From contig CM057228.1 in NCBI GenBank assembly GCA_029891385.1, positions 86,540,964 through 86,604,963 on the forward strand: DNA of 64,000 nt. The letters are read 5' to 3'. Shown here in pieces: positions 1 through 13,548 of the stretch. The stretch comes from Erythroxylum novogranatense. Its lineage: Eukaryota > Streptophyta > Magnoliopsida > Malpighiales > Erythroxylaceae. The position numbers were made by a program, and so were the translations under genes. Below the pieces are notes generated by a model. The model was given only the letters and a program-made list of their open reading frames with translations. It did not search any database and had not been told where the DNA came from. Position 1 is the stretch's first letter. Each line of letters starts with the position of its first letter.

Positions 1-902
1 TTTATCCAAACCGTGCCATGATGTTCCCATCAACTAAGAGTGGATGAGATATAAATACTCCAAACTTTAAAAAATAGTAATAAAAAAATTAACATTATCT
101 TTACTGACGTGATACTGTCACGTGTCAGGAGGCTCTCATTAATTAGACATGTTAACGTCATTAGGAGAAGTGAGTTACATTAATGCAATGACGTTGTTTA
201 TTTATGATAATAAAACAATGTCATCTGAAGAATTCAAACTAGGGTTGGCAATTTTGATGGAGTTTCGATAGATCTTCTAGGGATTTTCACATGTCAAATG
301 ATTTTGCTCGCAGTTCTACTTCTAGAGATTTCGATTCGAGCTCGTGGACATATGAGAATAGGTACGACTTAACCTATCATCATGATGAGTTTATTGAGAA
401 TCAGAAAAGGTCACTGATGAAGTTGGACAATTATTAATTGCATTTTTGGTTCTTAAATAAATTATCGGTTAAGTTATGTAATTTGATCCAGATAAAGATA
501 ATAAAGTTACCCAATAAATGATCTACATTAATGGGTCGATGTTTCGGTAAAAAATGGACCTAATTAGTGTAGATCGGACCCATATCAGTCTTGTGATGGG
601 GAAGCCTAACGTGGAAGTTATATAAAGGTTAATGTCTCCTATAGTTGCTCATATCAATCGTAAGTATAAGGAATCTCTGAATCGTTAAGAGAGCTTACGT
701 ATTGAGAAAATTGTAGAAAGACTTAGCCCGCATCCCAGAGAGCACTTTCCATAAAAGGTCCCGGGAGGTTCGTGATGATTCAGAGCTCAAAATCGGCATC
801 AAAATCAGAGTGGAACCGAAATCGGGTATTCTGCATTACCTTCGTTTTTAATCCTTTTATGTTGATCCTGGATACGTAATAAGCTCTGTACTATGTATTA
901 CA
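1..902 (+). mobile_element. LTR fragment (right end) of an LTR retrotransposon
   Basis: The stretch ends in TATTACA at 902. Three bases on, at 905-917, comes TGGTTTCAAAGCG, a degraded match to the usual plant initiator-Met tRNA primer site TGGTATCAGAGC. A TATA-like TATATAAAG lies at 619-627, where an LTR promoter is expected. No second LTR and no gag or pol reading frame follow within the window, so this is the right end of a 5' LTR whose element is truncated just downstream. The left end lies outside the window. Family assignment is not possible. Confidence 0.5.
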
Positions 903-904
903 TT

Positions 905-917
905 TGGTTTCAAAGCG
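905..917 (+). other. Degraded tRNA-iMet primer-binding site
   Basis: TGGTTTCAAAGCG lies two bases after an LTR-like end. It differs from the plant iMet primer site by scattered substitutions. Its spacing from the CA end of the LTR is what supports it. Confidence 0.45.
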
Positions 918-1017
918 GTTATGTGATCAGATTATCGAAAATGAAAGTTTTTCAATTTTTCATCTCATATAATTTTCCTCTGTTTTTTATTCGTTTTTAG
1001 TTTTTTTATGTATATAA

Positions 1018-2678
1018 TTACATAAAAGTGGTATATATAAGGCTAGTTAGAAAAAACGGGTCAAAATGGGACGAATGGAGAAAAAAATGGGATCCCGGGA
1101 TGTAAAAATAGGCTCTGGTTTTAGTGAGAGACGGAGATGTTGGGTGCGTGTAGTGTACGTGCTCGACGCTACTATAGTATATGGGGGTAGCGACGTACGG
1201 TTGGCAAGTGCAGTGCACACGGCAATCGCATAGTGCCATGTCACTCTAACGAGCAATAGATGCATGTCACGCATGTAGCACACGCAAGACTAGCGAGTTG
1301 TGCTCCCACGGGCATGGGACGTCGAGTGTGTGCGCCTCACACACCCATCCGTATCGTCCATATGGCATGCTAGATTGGGGACATGTGGTGGCGTGTGTGT
1401 TGCACGCACCGTATAGTAGACACACGTCTACGCGTGGCGCACACTCGCGACCTTGTGTCACGCACACTGACTTGGTGTGTCACGTGTACGGTGCTACAGT
1501 AATTTAAAAAAACACAAAAATTCCAGATTTCTTTTAAGGATGCCTTAAGGTGTTTTGGGTCAATTTTTGGGTTCGGAAAATTTATAAAATAAGTTTTTTC
1601 TATTTTTCTGGATTTATTGTTGAGACCCGATCCCGAGACTAGACCCCAACCAGAAAACGGAATGAACAAAAGCAAAATTGAAAGAAAGGAACATAAGGCG
1701 GAAGCAAAATCATAAGCGAAAGTGAAGAATGGCATTTACGACACGAAAGCAAATCCAATCTTAATGCGAAAGAATTGGAAGCAAATCAAAACGAAACAAA
1801 TATCGGATCAAATCAAATTGAAACCAATTTCCAACATCCGTGAACAAATATTGAAGAAAACGTTTACGTTGGAAACCTTAAGACTATCGGTCTAAACTAA
1901 TCCAAATCTGTGTACTTTTTCTTCTTTTCCTTTTTTCTTCTTTCATTTGCTTTCCATCTCTTACAAGTGACTTCAATATCCTCAATCCAATTACATCCAC
2001 ATACAATCGCATTATCCAATGTCCAATACACATTCATTCATATTCATATATATATCCCAATTACATTCATATCTCAATTCAATTATATACAAAACCAATA
2101 CGCACCATCCATAGCCAGTACATTTCCAATTCCATTTGGATAATCCAAATACATCATGAACTAAACATTTGCAATACACTAATGGTATTCCAAGCCATAC
2201 GCCATTACCATTAATCATAAACCAAAATACACAAAGCACAATGATTCTAAATTTCTCAACAACATTCTAAACTTAACAATAATTCAATAGGAACCCATAC
2301 AGTCGGAATCCCTCATTTTCTTTCACCCGACCTTCTTCTCATCACCTGTGGATGGGAATGAAGGGGGTGAGCTTAAAAAAGCTCGTGGGTAATAGTTTAT
2401 AACAAATAAATAAGCAAAACATTTAAAAACACTTTTCTTGCAGAAATTTTGTTTGAAACCCATAAAGCACATTTTCAAAAGTTCTTTTCTCGCAGTAGTC
2501 AAAATCACAATTTCCAAAACATGAATGCATCAATCATAACACTTCACAATGCAAATGCACACATAACGGCTCGAGAGTCCCGTAAACACAACGAATAAAC
2601 CGAAGTTTATCGTAAACACAACGAGTCCGATTTCTCAGGATCTCGTGGCCTCAAGCGGCCAGCCAGGAGAAGGCTAAA
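1018..2678. repeat. Degraded repeat DNA with a GC-rich island
   Basis: No convincing gene is present. About 1130-1500 is much richer in GC and in CG dinucleotides than its surroundings and is built from short CACGC/GTGTG-like words. The rest is AT-rich. On the minus strand, text near 1500 (ATTACTGTAGCACCG) resembles the upstream part of plant gypsy LTRs, so this is probably an old LTR. The gypsy element starting at 2679 inserted into its right edge. Confidence 0.35.
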
Positions 2679-4909
2679 TGTAACACCCCACTCCCGAGTG
2701 ACCCGAACCCGATATCGTTGGTGATATCCGAGTCCGTGCCCCGCGAGGGTGGCGTACTACATCAGTCGATTAAAACTCAGTATACTTTTTTTTTTTTGGA
2801 AGCCATTGATTCCACGTTAGCGCGCAAAACAAGAAGTAACTAACACCCATGTTCATAATAAACCAGCCAGCTTATTATTACGGTCATCCGAGAATAATTT
2901 ACAATCACCAATGAGTAAAACATTAAAACCAATATGGGCTCAAGAGAAATAGAAAGCATTGTTATACGTTGATTGCGGAACACAATTTGATAAGTCACTA
3001 ATGCGCATAACGGACCGATCCCGACCTCTATCCTTTATCCGCCTCTGAGAGACATACTCCGTGTCAAATGGGGTATTCTTCAAGACCTGAAAAATAGATG
3101 CAAATTTTGGGTGAGTTTTGCGAACTCAGTGAGTGACCATCATCGATGGTCCATCCAATCACATAACATATAACACATACTTTCATTTTCCATTAAGTCA
3201 CATGTCATATTCCCTATCATACCTCACATTCACATACAGTTTCATATTTTCATTATGTCGATACAATGTCATCTTCAATATAATCAAATTGATCATTCAA
3301 TCAAGTTTATCATTCCCATTCAACACACAATGTCACATTCCCATTCAATACAGGTAATTCAACCAATCACATTCCGTACAATCAAATCAATCATGTTATG
3401 CATATGTGCATGAAACCCACTTTCCATTTAATTACTTTGTTGTGACCGAAAGTGTCTAAACCGTCCTGCACTCCAATAGATATCGGGCTCATTGAAACTG
3501 TCCCATATAGGGCTCATTGTGAATCGTCCCATAAAGGGCTCATTATAAAGCGTCCCATAAAGGGCTCATTGTAAATCGTCCCATAAAGGGCTCATTGTCG
3601 TTGAGCACGAGGCTCAATCAAGATGTCGAGCATGAAGCTCTTTACTCATTGTTGACTACTCTGGTCACAACTCTCATTATCTTTCATAAATTCATGCAAG
3701 GAATGTCTTATGCATATTTGCATGCACTCGATCAATCATAGTTACTATCATCGGACCGTAGTCCGGCATTCGACATCAATTAAGAAGTCACATTTCATTT
3801 ATGTGCAATTATGCATGCAAGACATTTTAACAATCTCAATATATACACTTAGGTCATCCCATTCACATTCAAGGAGCACTTCAATAACGCAATTCCAAAT
3901 ACTTAATTACTCATGGGACCTCATGCGGAACCCATATTTAATCACAATTAATAAAATAAATCAATACTCATTCAACATATAACAAAAGCAAATAACCAAT
4001 AAATAAGACCATCTAGGTCTACTCACAGTACTCTCCAGATTTGCATTGGTTTCCAATTTCTGACAATGCCTGAGTGCGGACATTTATCCTATTTAAGCTT
4101 TAATCTTCTTCAACTTATCCAACTTTTCACAAACTTCCTACATTTCTCTAACCCCCACGATCATCATCTTCTTCCCAACATCACTCATAATCATCACCAT
4201 GTAAAGGAGGTAGAACACTCAAGCTTGTATCCATGCTAGGAAGACACTTAAGGGAGAAGACAAGAGTAATTCATTAGGAAGCTAATTAAAGAAACCAAAT
4301 GAAAGAGATGGAAGAGAGGTTTCGGATGGAGGAGGAGCCAAAAGCAACACCAAACCATCTTTTCTTTCCTTTCTTTTAAGACATCGAAAATACAATGAAT
4401 GAATAAGACAAAACATTAAAAGGTGTAGGACAAGTGTCATTTGAAGAAAAGACAAAAATATGTAAGAGGATTTCTTAAGAAACCCTAATAAAATTTGACC
4501 CAATCAATTCCAATGGCCCTCATTTCAATTCCAAAATAATATACCCAATATTGTAGTGCCATATCGATAGAAATTTACGCCACTAGAAAATCAATCGGTT
4601 CGTAAGCTTGACGATTTTTCCTATCCGAGAATTTTCTCCGGAAAATTCGAGAAAAATTTCTAAAACCCCGTAAAATAGAAAACAATTTATGGCGACTCGA
4701 ATAATTTTTCAAACCCATTAACCACGTTAATCCCAATAAAATTGTCTTAGGCACGCAAACCGAGAATATCATGTATGCATGCACAAGAACTCATGTGCAC
4801 AATTGTGACTATGTAGCAATCCTATTATGCATGAGCGGTCCATGAAATCTCAATCTAGCACATCCTATACCAATTTACTATTCTACCCTTCCAAGAGGGG
4901 GATGTTACA
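2679..4909 (-). repeat. gypsy-1 3' LTR (left copy)
   Basis: About 2231 bp, starting TGTAACACCCC and ending GGGATGTTACA. It aligns along its full length with 8365-10581. Short open frames in it (for example near 3133) recur at the same place in the other LTR and are not genes. It contains a 27-bp subrepeat array at 3484-3598. Confidence 0.9.
3484..3598. repeat. 27-bp tandem subrepeats in gypsy-1 left LTR
   Basis: About four and a half copies of a unit built on GGGCTCATTGTAAATCGTCC. The same array is at 9160-9274 in the other LTR, so it existed before insertion. Confidence 0.85.
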
Positions 4910-4924
4910 ATTCTCCCTCCTTAT
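4910..4924 (-). other. Polypurine tract of gypsy-1
   Basis: On the minus strand this reads AAGGAGGGAGAAT immediately before the 3' LTR start TGTAACATCC. It is preceded by the TTTCGAGGACGAAATTT block that ends many plant chromovirus polyproteins. Confidence 0.8.
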
Positions 4925-7900
4925 AAAAATTTCGTCCTCGAAATTCTCAAATCAACGATTCACTATGACAAAGGTCCAATGTCGATACAAATTCCATACA
5001 TTTTTCCACTCAAGATTACAAGAACCACATTCGACCGCTTATCCGGTCCTTACTTGGCCAATTCATTAACACTCATCATAATAGACGGTTAACAAGGTCA
5101 CGGTTGGTGACCTTACTATCATACTATTTCACTTGCTATTTTGAGTAGCCATTAACTTTGGTTCGATGCTATGACTCAATTCCTTATTTCTGAATCCGTT
5201 ATCAATTCAATACTTTTTCTCCAATAACATGCAGACTAATACGTATTCAGACATCCTTTCAAGGTGATACGTACCATAACCTCCTTTATCTCTTCCCTGA
5301 CGATTCACTTTCCTTTGGTACTAATACAATGACATTTAGATCCATTTCGCTATAACCAGTGATAATGTACCTAATGCAGTCATGCTTTATAATCCAGTGA
5401 CTCTTAGTTCAAATTCTAAGACAGTTCACTGTTCTATAGTATTCACGCACGCAATTCGGATTACTCGATTTCATTTTTCCTATTCGGTTCCACCTCCACT
5501 AACCCATTCAACTTTCCTGAGTTCCTTTGTTTCACCCATCACAGTCTCAAATCCATTATGGTCTTTGACTCCTGTTAGGCCCTGTGCAGTGTAGCAGTAT
5601 ATCCCTACCGTAAAATCAGCACTCTGTAAAACGATCATAATCGAGCATTTTTCCTTTACACCTATAAGCACTTGAATCAATAATCACTTCATTCTATACT
5701 CATAGTTATTCCTTATAGGACTCACCACTTTAACTTCAGCACTCTTAACCATTTCTTACCTTTATCCAGTATCTCAAGTTTCCAGAAATACTTCACAATT
5801 AGCCATAACCTACCTGATATTCATTAGAAATCCTAATATCTGTAATCTGTTCATTGCAACATTATCTATTCACTATTTGAATTTAGTAGGTAGAATTGTC
5901 CGTTCAGTTCAGAATTATCAGTACAGTAGTCATTTATACCCGTCTTTTTTTCTCGAATTAACATCATGTATCCTTATAGGAATCTAAAGTCTCAAAGGCT
6001 TTAACAATTGTGATCTCAACACTAATATCGCTTATCAAAGTCAATTCAATTTATCTTATCTCGCTAACAAAATGTCTCGATTCAACACACACCGCCCACT
6101 TTCCAAGGATATGCTTATCATCGTGATCAAATTCCTCAATTATTCATAAAGTTCTTTTACTTTTCATCGCTCAACACTTTCAAGCACATTCCGCCTATAA
6201 TCATAGTCACTATCATTTGCTTACCTCGATAATTCCTATTAGGGTCTCATTGACTTTACCATACATCTTTTAACTTTTCATTGAGTCCACAATTAGTGTA
6301 TTTGTTATCCCTTTATGAAGGTATCACTACATCACGTCATTGTCGCCTTTCCTTTAGACTTCTTGTCTCTATTCATTTCTCTTTTCAATTGATTTTTCGT
6401 CATCCACATCGATGTATGCCGATACCTAGTCATCCGTACTTGGACCTCCATAAATTTCACTTCATTTGAGTATTTACAGTTTGGGACTATTTTATTCTTA
6501 GTTTCAAATCTAGATTTTCCAACAGTTTTACATCACGATGGAGCTCTATTCACTTCACATTGCAATAAAATCACCTCAAATTAAACTTTCACTCATGTTA
6601 TTGGATACTTTACATTTCCATATACACAATCTGAGATAACCCGGTAGTATGAGATATGACTCAATTTCACTTTTAATTTTGTCCATACCTCTTCCGCTTG
6701 ACCATTAGTCTTGTTACCATCTTTATACTGCTCACTTAAAGTCTCATCAGCCAATTAGTGTCCCTAATTGCTTTAACTTTACGCACTATCTCGATCGTAA
6801 CAATTTTATGCCATAATTTAAAAGATCGAACATTCCTTGCAGACTAAGGTTCCGTGTGACACCACCTAAACACTTTCTTTCACACTTATTCAAGAATCTA
6901 TACCTCAAAGATTTTATCCTAAACCAATTAGTAACCTATACAATTCAGACTTCCATAAGACTCCTTTCCGCTTATGCTAATTCTCAAATAAATAAATGAT
7001 GCCATAATCATTTCTCATTTCCTCTCATAAAGGTACATTCAGGTCCTCACTTTAACCTAATTTAAACTTTACATTTATAACCACTCATAGAAGCACATAT
7101 TTAATCATTCATCGATCATTTCCTCCATGATTTCCATGTATCTTTCACATACATTTCATTAATCATGATCAATTTTACTGTCCAATAGGTACTCCAACGG
7201 TAAATCGACTTGAATGTGACAACTCTTTTCATATCACTATCATTGTTCCATTTTTTTTATTTCCTTAGTTTCATTCCCATAGTATTCATGTGTCAACTTG
7301 ACCTTTTAAGGTCATATCCACTGGCTTATACAATATCATCTCCTTATTGCTACGTATCTCTTTATTTTCCTCAAACAATCTATGATAGGGCATTCACGGT
7401 CCCCAAAATACGATTAAAATCGTTGATACAACTCCATTGTATCTCTATCTATTTACCCATCCAATTACCATTTCAGTATCTATATACATCTTTTCAACCA
7501 AATCTAGAATTTCTCGATACACAATCAGAGAAAATTGTCATCTGTCTTTTCCTTACCATCCTTTGATACTAGTTTCCAAACTCTAAGCACAATATTCGAT
7601 AACCATTTCAGTCTCACGCTTAGGTGCTCATAATCATAACCGCTTCCCAATTCATTTCAGTTTATCTGTACACTTTTATCTCACCATTTCTACTTTTCTT
7701 ACCCTACTAGGCACTTTGCTCTTTCAGTTCTTTCAGTTCTAGGTAGATCGTTACTGTACAATATTGACCTTATTACAATCTCGCTATCTTCATCTACCTA
7801 TGATATCTATCGATATCAAACACAAATGCAGCACTCAATATCCACTCGATCGGATCATCTACGTTTACTCAATTCCAATGTTTCCCATTTCATCGCATAT

Positions 7901-8345
7901 ACAAATGAGCTCTAATTACTTCGTCATCCTGCACTTTTAATCACACTTAGCCTACTATAACTATTATGCTTCTCCTATCTCCAATCGACCTTTCCAAATT
8001 CTAGACATATTCATTTTTTTGTCACCATAATATTGCCATTTTAATCCGGAATTCATTAATATCACTTCTTTCCTTAATCGGTCCAGCCAACACACCATTC
8101 TAACCACAAGACAATATCAATCTCCTTATCCAATTTTCCTTTTCCTTTCCTAATTTCTTATACACTTCGTGGGTTCATCCTTTAACACAGCCTCATTTTT
8201 TCTCACTTAATCACTTGACACGCACGCACACGTAGGATTTCTACCGTGCGACTCAAACTAGGGATCGATTACCACGGTCCGCAATAACACGACTCAAATG
8301 CATGCACCCTATGTTTGATCGTGCCCAGATACATTACGCACTCAT

Positions 8346-8358
8346 GGGCTCGATACCA
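8346..8358 (-). other. tRNA-iMet primer-binding site of gypsy-1
   Basis: The minus strand reads TGGTATCGAGCCC, close to the canonical TGGTATCAGAGCC with one base missing, six bases from the 5' LTR. It fixes the element's orientation. Confidence 0.8.
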
Positions 8359-8364
8359 CCTAAA

Positions 8365-10581
8365 TGTAACACCTCACTCCCGAAAGTGACCAACCCGATA
8401 TCGTTGGTGATATCCGAGTCCGTGCTCATGCGAGGGTGGCGATTACATCATCGATTAAAACTCAAGATACTTTTTTTTTGAAGCCATTGATTCCACGTTA
8501 GCGGCAAAAATAGTAAGTAACTAACACCCATGTTCATAATAAACCAGTTCGATTATTACGGTCATCCGAGAATAATTTACAATCACCAATGAGTAAAACA
8601 TTAAAACCAATATGGGCTCAAGAGAAATAGAAAGCATTGTTATACAGTGATTGCGGAACACAATTTGATAAGTCACTAATGCAGACACGGACTGATCCCG
8701 ACCTCTATCCTTTATCTGCCTACAGTAGACATACTCCCGTGTCAAACGGGGTATTCTTCAAGACCTGAAAAATAGATGCAAATTTTGGGTGAGTTTTGCG
8801 AACTCAGTGAGTGACCATCATCGATGGTCCATCCAATCACATAACATATAACACATACTTTCATTTTCCATTAAGTCACATGTCATATTCCCTATCATAC
8901 CTCACATTCACATACAGTTTCATATTTTCATTATGTCGATACAATGTCATCTTCAATATAATCAAATTGATCATTCAATCAAGTTTATCATTCCCATTCA
9001 ACACACAATGTCACATTCCCATTCAATATGTAATTCAACCAATCACATTCCGCATAATCAAATCAATCATGTTATGCGTATATGCATGAAACCCACTTTC
9101 CATTTAATTACTTTGTTGTGACCGAGTGTCTAAACATCCCCTGCACTCCAATAGATATCGGGCTCATTGAAACCGTCCCATATAGGGCTCATTGTGAATC
9201 GTCCCATAAAGGGCTCATTATAAACCGTCCCATAAAGGGCTCATTGTAAATCGTCCCATAAAGGGCTCATTGTCGTTGAGCCCGAGGCTCTGAATCAAGA
9301 TTCGAGCATGAAGCTCTTTACTCATTGTTGACTACTCGTCACAACTCTCATTATCTTTCATAAATTCATGCAATGGAATGTCTTATGCATATTTGCATGC
9401 ACTCGACCAATCATAGTTACTATCATCGGACCGTAGTCGGCATTCGACATCAATTAAGAAGTCACATTTCATTTATGTGCAATTATGCATGCAAGACATT
9501 TTAACAATCTCAATATATACACTTAGGTCATCCCATTCACATTCAAGGAGCACTTCAATAACGCAATTCCAAATACTTAATTACTCACCGACCTCGCATG
9601 CGGAACCCATATTTAATCACAATTAATAAAATAAATCAATACTCATTCAACATATAACAAAAGCAAATAACCAATAAATAAGACCATCTAGGTCTACTCA
9701 CAAGATTTCTCAGATTTGCATTGGTTTCCAATTTACGACAATGCCTCGAAAGCGGACATTTATCCTATTTAAGCTTTAATCTTCTTCAACTTATCCAACT
9801 TTTCACAAACTTCCTACATTTCTCTAACCCCACGATCATCATCTTCTTCCCAACATCACTCATAATCATCACCATGTAAAGGAGGTAGAACACTCAAGCT
9901 TGTATCCATGCTAGGAAGACACTTAAGGAGAAGACAAGAGTAATTCATTAGGAAGCTAATTAAAGAAACCAAATGAAAGAGATGGAAGAGAGGTTTGGGA
10001 TGGAGGAGGAGCCAAAAGCAACACCAAACCATCTTTTCTTTCCTTCTCTTTTAAGACACCAAAATACAATGAATGAATAAGACAAAACATTAAAAGGTGT
10101 AGGACAAGTGTCATTTGAAGAAAAGACAAAATATGTAAGAGGATTTCTTAAGAAACCCTAATAAAATTTGACCCAATCAATTCCAATGGCCCTCATTTCA
10201 ATTCCAAAATAATATACCCAATATCAGAAGTGCCATTGGATAGAAATTTACGCCACCGAAAATCAATCGGTTCGCCGCTTGACGATTTTTCCGGTCAGAG
10301 AATTTTCTCGGAAAATTCCAGAAAATTTCTAAAACCCCGTAAAATAGAAAACAATTTATGGCGACTCGAATAATTTTTCAAACCCATTAACCACGTTAAT
10401 CCCAATAAAATTGTCTTAGGCACGCAAACCGAGAATATCATGTATGCATGCACAGTAAACTCATGTGCACAATTGTGACTATGTAGCAATCCTATTATGC
10501 ATGAGCAGTCCCATGAAATCTCAATCTAGCACATCCTATACCAATTTACTATTCTACCCTTCCAGTAGGGGGGATGTTACA
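8365..10581 (-). repeat. gypsy-1 5' LTR (right copy)
   Basis: About 2217 bp and collinear with 2679-4909. Many differences between the two are small indels or swaps in CG, CTG and CAG contexts rather than evenly spread substitutions. It carries the 27-bp subrepeat array at 9160-9274. Confidence 0.9.
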
Positions 10582-12168
10582 CTATACGTCGACGTGCACG
10601 TGACTAACAAAACGTTCCTCTCTTGCCCACACAAAAGCACATATCATGCTCAAATCAATTATCGAATTCTCATTTTCGAATATACAGAATGTCATGAAAT
10701 CTTTCAATGCATAACACAATGTCTTTTGCAATTCATCAAAAGTTAATGTATCGAATCAAAAAGGATTTTTCTTTTTAAATCATTCATACAATAATGCAAC
10801 ATTCATGATGCAATTGAAATCAGAAATCTCTTTATTTAAAGAAAGCAGTAGTGGCTTATAAATCTATTATAAACAGGTACCCACCTCGATTTCCTACTTG
10901 AAACTTGTCCAATGCTTCAATTTGACCCTTGCTTCTTTCTTTCTTCCAATTGAAATTTCCCTAAACCATAATCATCCAATTTAACATCATAATTAGCATA
11001 ATCCTCAAAAATTAACTATAGGAAACCCATACTCATCATTTTTCCAAGCTATCTAAAGCAACAATTTCTAAAATCCTCAAATTCCAAAATTGACCTAAAC
11101 CAATTCACCCAAATTCAATATCATAAATCACAATATCTTCAAAATTGATATCATATTTCACCAATCTATAATATTTCCCATGATTCTAAACCAATAATTT
11201 CCAAAAACCCCAATTACAAAATTAGGCATAACCCTAATTAATTTCCATTCAAAATCGATCACATTCAAACATGTAATCTCCAAAATTAACTTTAGAATTC
11301 ATAAACCCATACCAATTCCAAGGTATCTAAACCAAAAACTCTCTAAAAGATCAAAGATCGAAAATCGACTCTTACCTTCATCTTCCCCACTTTCGAATTT
11401 TCTTGGTTCATGATGGAGCTCTCTTCATTCTCCACCTTTTTCTCTCTTGAATCAACATAGAAAGCTTGCTTGAAGACCCCTAAAATCAAACCCTAGCTCT
11501 CTCTCTTTTCTTTTCTTTTCCTTCACTCATCCGAAAGCTTGCTCTCCCTTCTCTCTTCTTTCTCTTGTTCTTTTTCTTCTTTTGTTTCTGTCAATAACGT
11601 GCATCACTGCTCCTTCTTATACTAAAGCCCACTCTTCTTATTTACCAACTTGCCATTAATGAATGAGAGAAGACCCTTATGCCCCTCCATTTAAGCCTAT
11701 AAACTTAACCCTTTAAGTAAACTTCCAAAATTGCCCCTTCATTGGTCTTTAAAACTGACATCTTGTCTGATTATTTCGATCAAGTAAATGAAGCCATTTG
11801 ACAAAAATTTCTTCTATAGAAATGTCCCTCTATTTCTTATAAATCCATTGCTTTAAGAATCAAGTCGATCGGAGCTCTATATCTCAAAATATCTCAAAAA
11901 TACTGAAGTCTGTTCTTCAGACCCGAGACTGAACACTACACCTAACTTCCGACCCGAAATTGAAAGTCTTAGAGACTAAATTATAGCTCGGTTCCTTCAT
12001 AACATTTGTAGCCCCATGTCTATATTTTAATTTGCAACAAGAATCCGATCTATTGGAGCTCTATAGCTCCAGATATCTTCAAAATACCGAAGTCTATTTG
12101 GCCATTACAAAACCGATACTGAACACTACATCTAAATTCTGACCTGAAATTGAAAGTCTTAGAGGCTA
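10582..12168 (-). repeat. Old LTR, left part (interrupted by copia-1)
   Basis: This LTR-like DNA continues after copia-1, at 30125-31900. Read on the minus strand it has LTR-promoter features: a TATAAGAAGGAG block near 11620, followed by an AG-rich leader containing an ACCCTAGC-type segment around 11490. No protein is encoded. The end towards copia-1 is the 190-bp tandem repeat, cut at 12168/30125. Confidence 0.5.
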
Positions 12169-12173
12169 CATTA
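11855..12173. repeat. 190-bp tandem repeat, left block
   Basis: The anchor TTATAGCTCGG recurs at 11981 and would recur at 12171, a period of exactly 190 bp. The array resumes after copia-1 at 30120. A partial earlier unit starts near 11855. Confidence 0.85.
12169..12173. other. Target-site duplication CATTA (left) of copia-1
   Basis: CATTA here and at 30120-30124 directly flanks the two LTRs. It proves that the 12174-30119 element inserted as one unit into the 190-bp repeat. Confidence 0.9.
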
Positions 12174-13489
12174 TGTTAGAGTAGTGCCCTAAAGGCAATC
12201 ACATTTAACGCGTTTTGTACAAAGTTATGTATATACTTTATGAATAAATAAAGAAAGGCATATTTCATTAATTTGATGTTCATTATTTATGAATGGATAT
12301 TGATCTATAAGCAAATTAATGAAGTCCATGATATATGACATAGCATGAAGAAAATTATGATGTGATCACACTACTGAGATTCCTATCATGTGCAATTATG
12401 TCAGTATCTAAATTATCCCTAGTCGTAGGATTACTAAAACAGGATATCGGTAATCCGGAGAGACTAGCACATCTCAAGCTCCTTGATTTGATCAAGCAGT
12501 GGATCTCAGAAACTGTAAATATGAGATATTTAGGGTTGAGATGTGAATGCTTACTAGAGGTAGTAAGTACATTGGATGACCTGCTATGAGATTATCACAT
12601 GGATGTCCTATTCTAATGTCAGTGATAATCTCATCATAGCAATGGTGTAAGTATCCTTAGACTTGAGGTACTCAAGGATATCTTGGATACTGATTCTGTG
12701 TTTTGACTCCATTCCTTGTTGCCTTACACAGGTCGCTCATAGGGTGGTGATTGGGTACAACTTGAGGTATTCGAAGGTAATTGAGTAGCCAATAGAGGAT
12801 TCACCACTTCTGTGATAGCAGAAGATGATACCCATGGCCTCTTGTCAGGGTCATTACTTGGAAATCTCTGGCTGGAGTTAATATGTCATGAAGAGTGTCT
12901 TCAGTGACATATAAAGTAATGAATCCTAGGACAAGAACTGATATCACTTGGACTAGATTTGACGTAGTCAATCTAGTAAGAGTTGACACTTTACCCATAC
13001 TCATAACCAAGTGGGGTATAGCATGGTGAAAGGACGAATTGCACAGTAATTGTCTATGGAAGAGTTCGTGATATGGTCCGTGATGAATATAGGTTCATTC
13101 GTCAAACCAATTACTTTCCGGTCAATTGGAGGTCATGATGTGTTGCTAGATACCGCTCATGACTTACTCAGATTAAGTGTTAATCTAAGTGGCCAACATA
13201 ACCGGGAACCTAATGGGTCACACACATAAGAGTGACTCGGAGAATTCGTAAAATAGTTTTGGATAGAGATCCAATATATAGAGAGCAAAAGGACTAAATG
13301 GATCCCGATGAGATCGAGATATGTCCCGATGAGATCGAGATATGTCCCGATGAGATCACGACATCGATATTGCTGAGACAGGTCTTCGGTGATTTTTCCA
13401 TACCTGGGACCAGTAGGGACCACCCAGTGTGGTGGACTACTTCAGCATTTATATACATATATATATCTTATTAATTAATTAAAGAATTA

Positions 13490-13548
<59 letters not shown>

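Larger units (their letters stand above)
4910..8364 (-). other. Non-coding interior of gypsy-1
   Basis: About 3.45 kb, pyrimidine-biased on the plus strand. I found no gag zinc knuckle, protease DSG/DTG, reverse transcriptase YxDD/FxDD or integrase HHCC/DDE motif on either strand. Open frames are short and have low-complexity composition. Only the extreme left edge (FEDEI) looks derived from a polyprotein. Confidence 0.7.
2679..10581 (-). mobile_element. Complete gypsy-type element without coding interior (LARD-like), here gypsy-1
   Basis: Two long near-identical LTRs (2679-4909 and 8365-10581, both TGTAACA...TGTTACA) enclose a 3.45-kb interior. Orientation is minus. A primer-binding site complementary to initiator-Met tRNA sits beside the right LTR (8346-8358), and a polypurine tract sits beside the left one (4910-4924). 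Next to the polypurine tract is the ending FEDEI seen in plant chromovirus polyproteins, but no protease, reverse transcriptase or integrase is recognisable in any frame of the interior. The flanks CTAAA (2674-2678) and CTATA (10582-10586) match at 4 of 5 bases and may be the target duplication. It probably moved using enzymes of a related gypsy element. Confidence 0.85.

Noticed and set aside
3133..3357. 74-codon frame repeated nearly identically at 8811-9089
   Set aside because: Both lie at the same position of the gypsy-1 LTR pair; the repetition is due to the LTRs, not a conserved gene.
12362..12589. 75-codon frame repeated at 28416-28643
   Set aside because: Same position in both copia-1 LTRs, upstream of the promoter region; no family similarity recognised.
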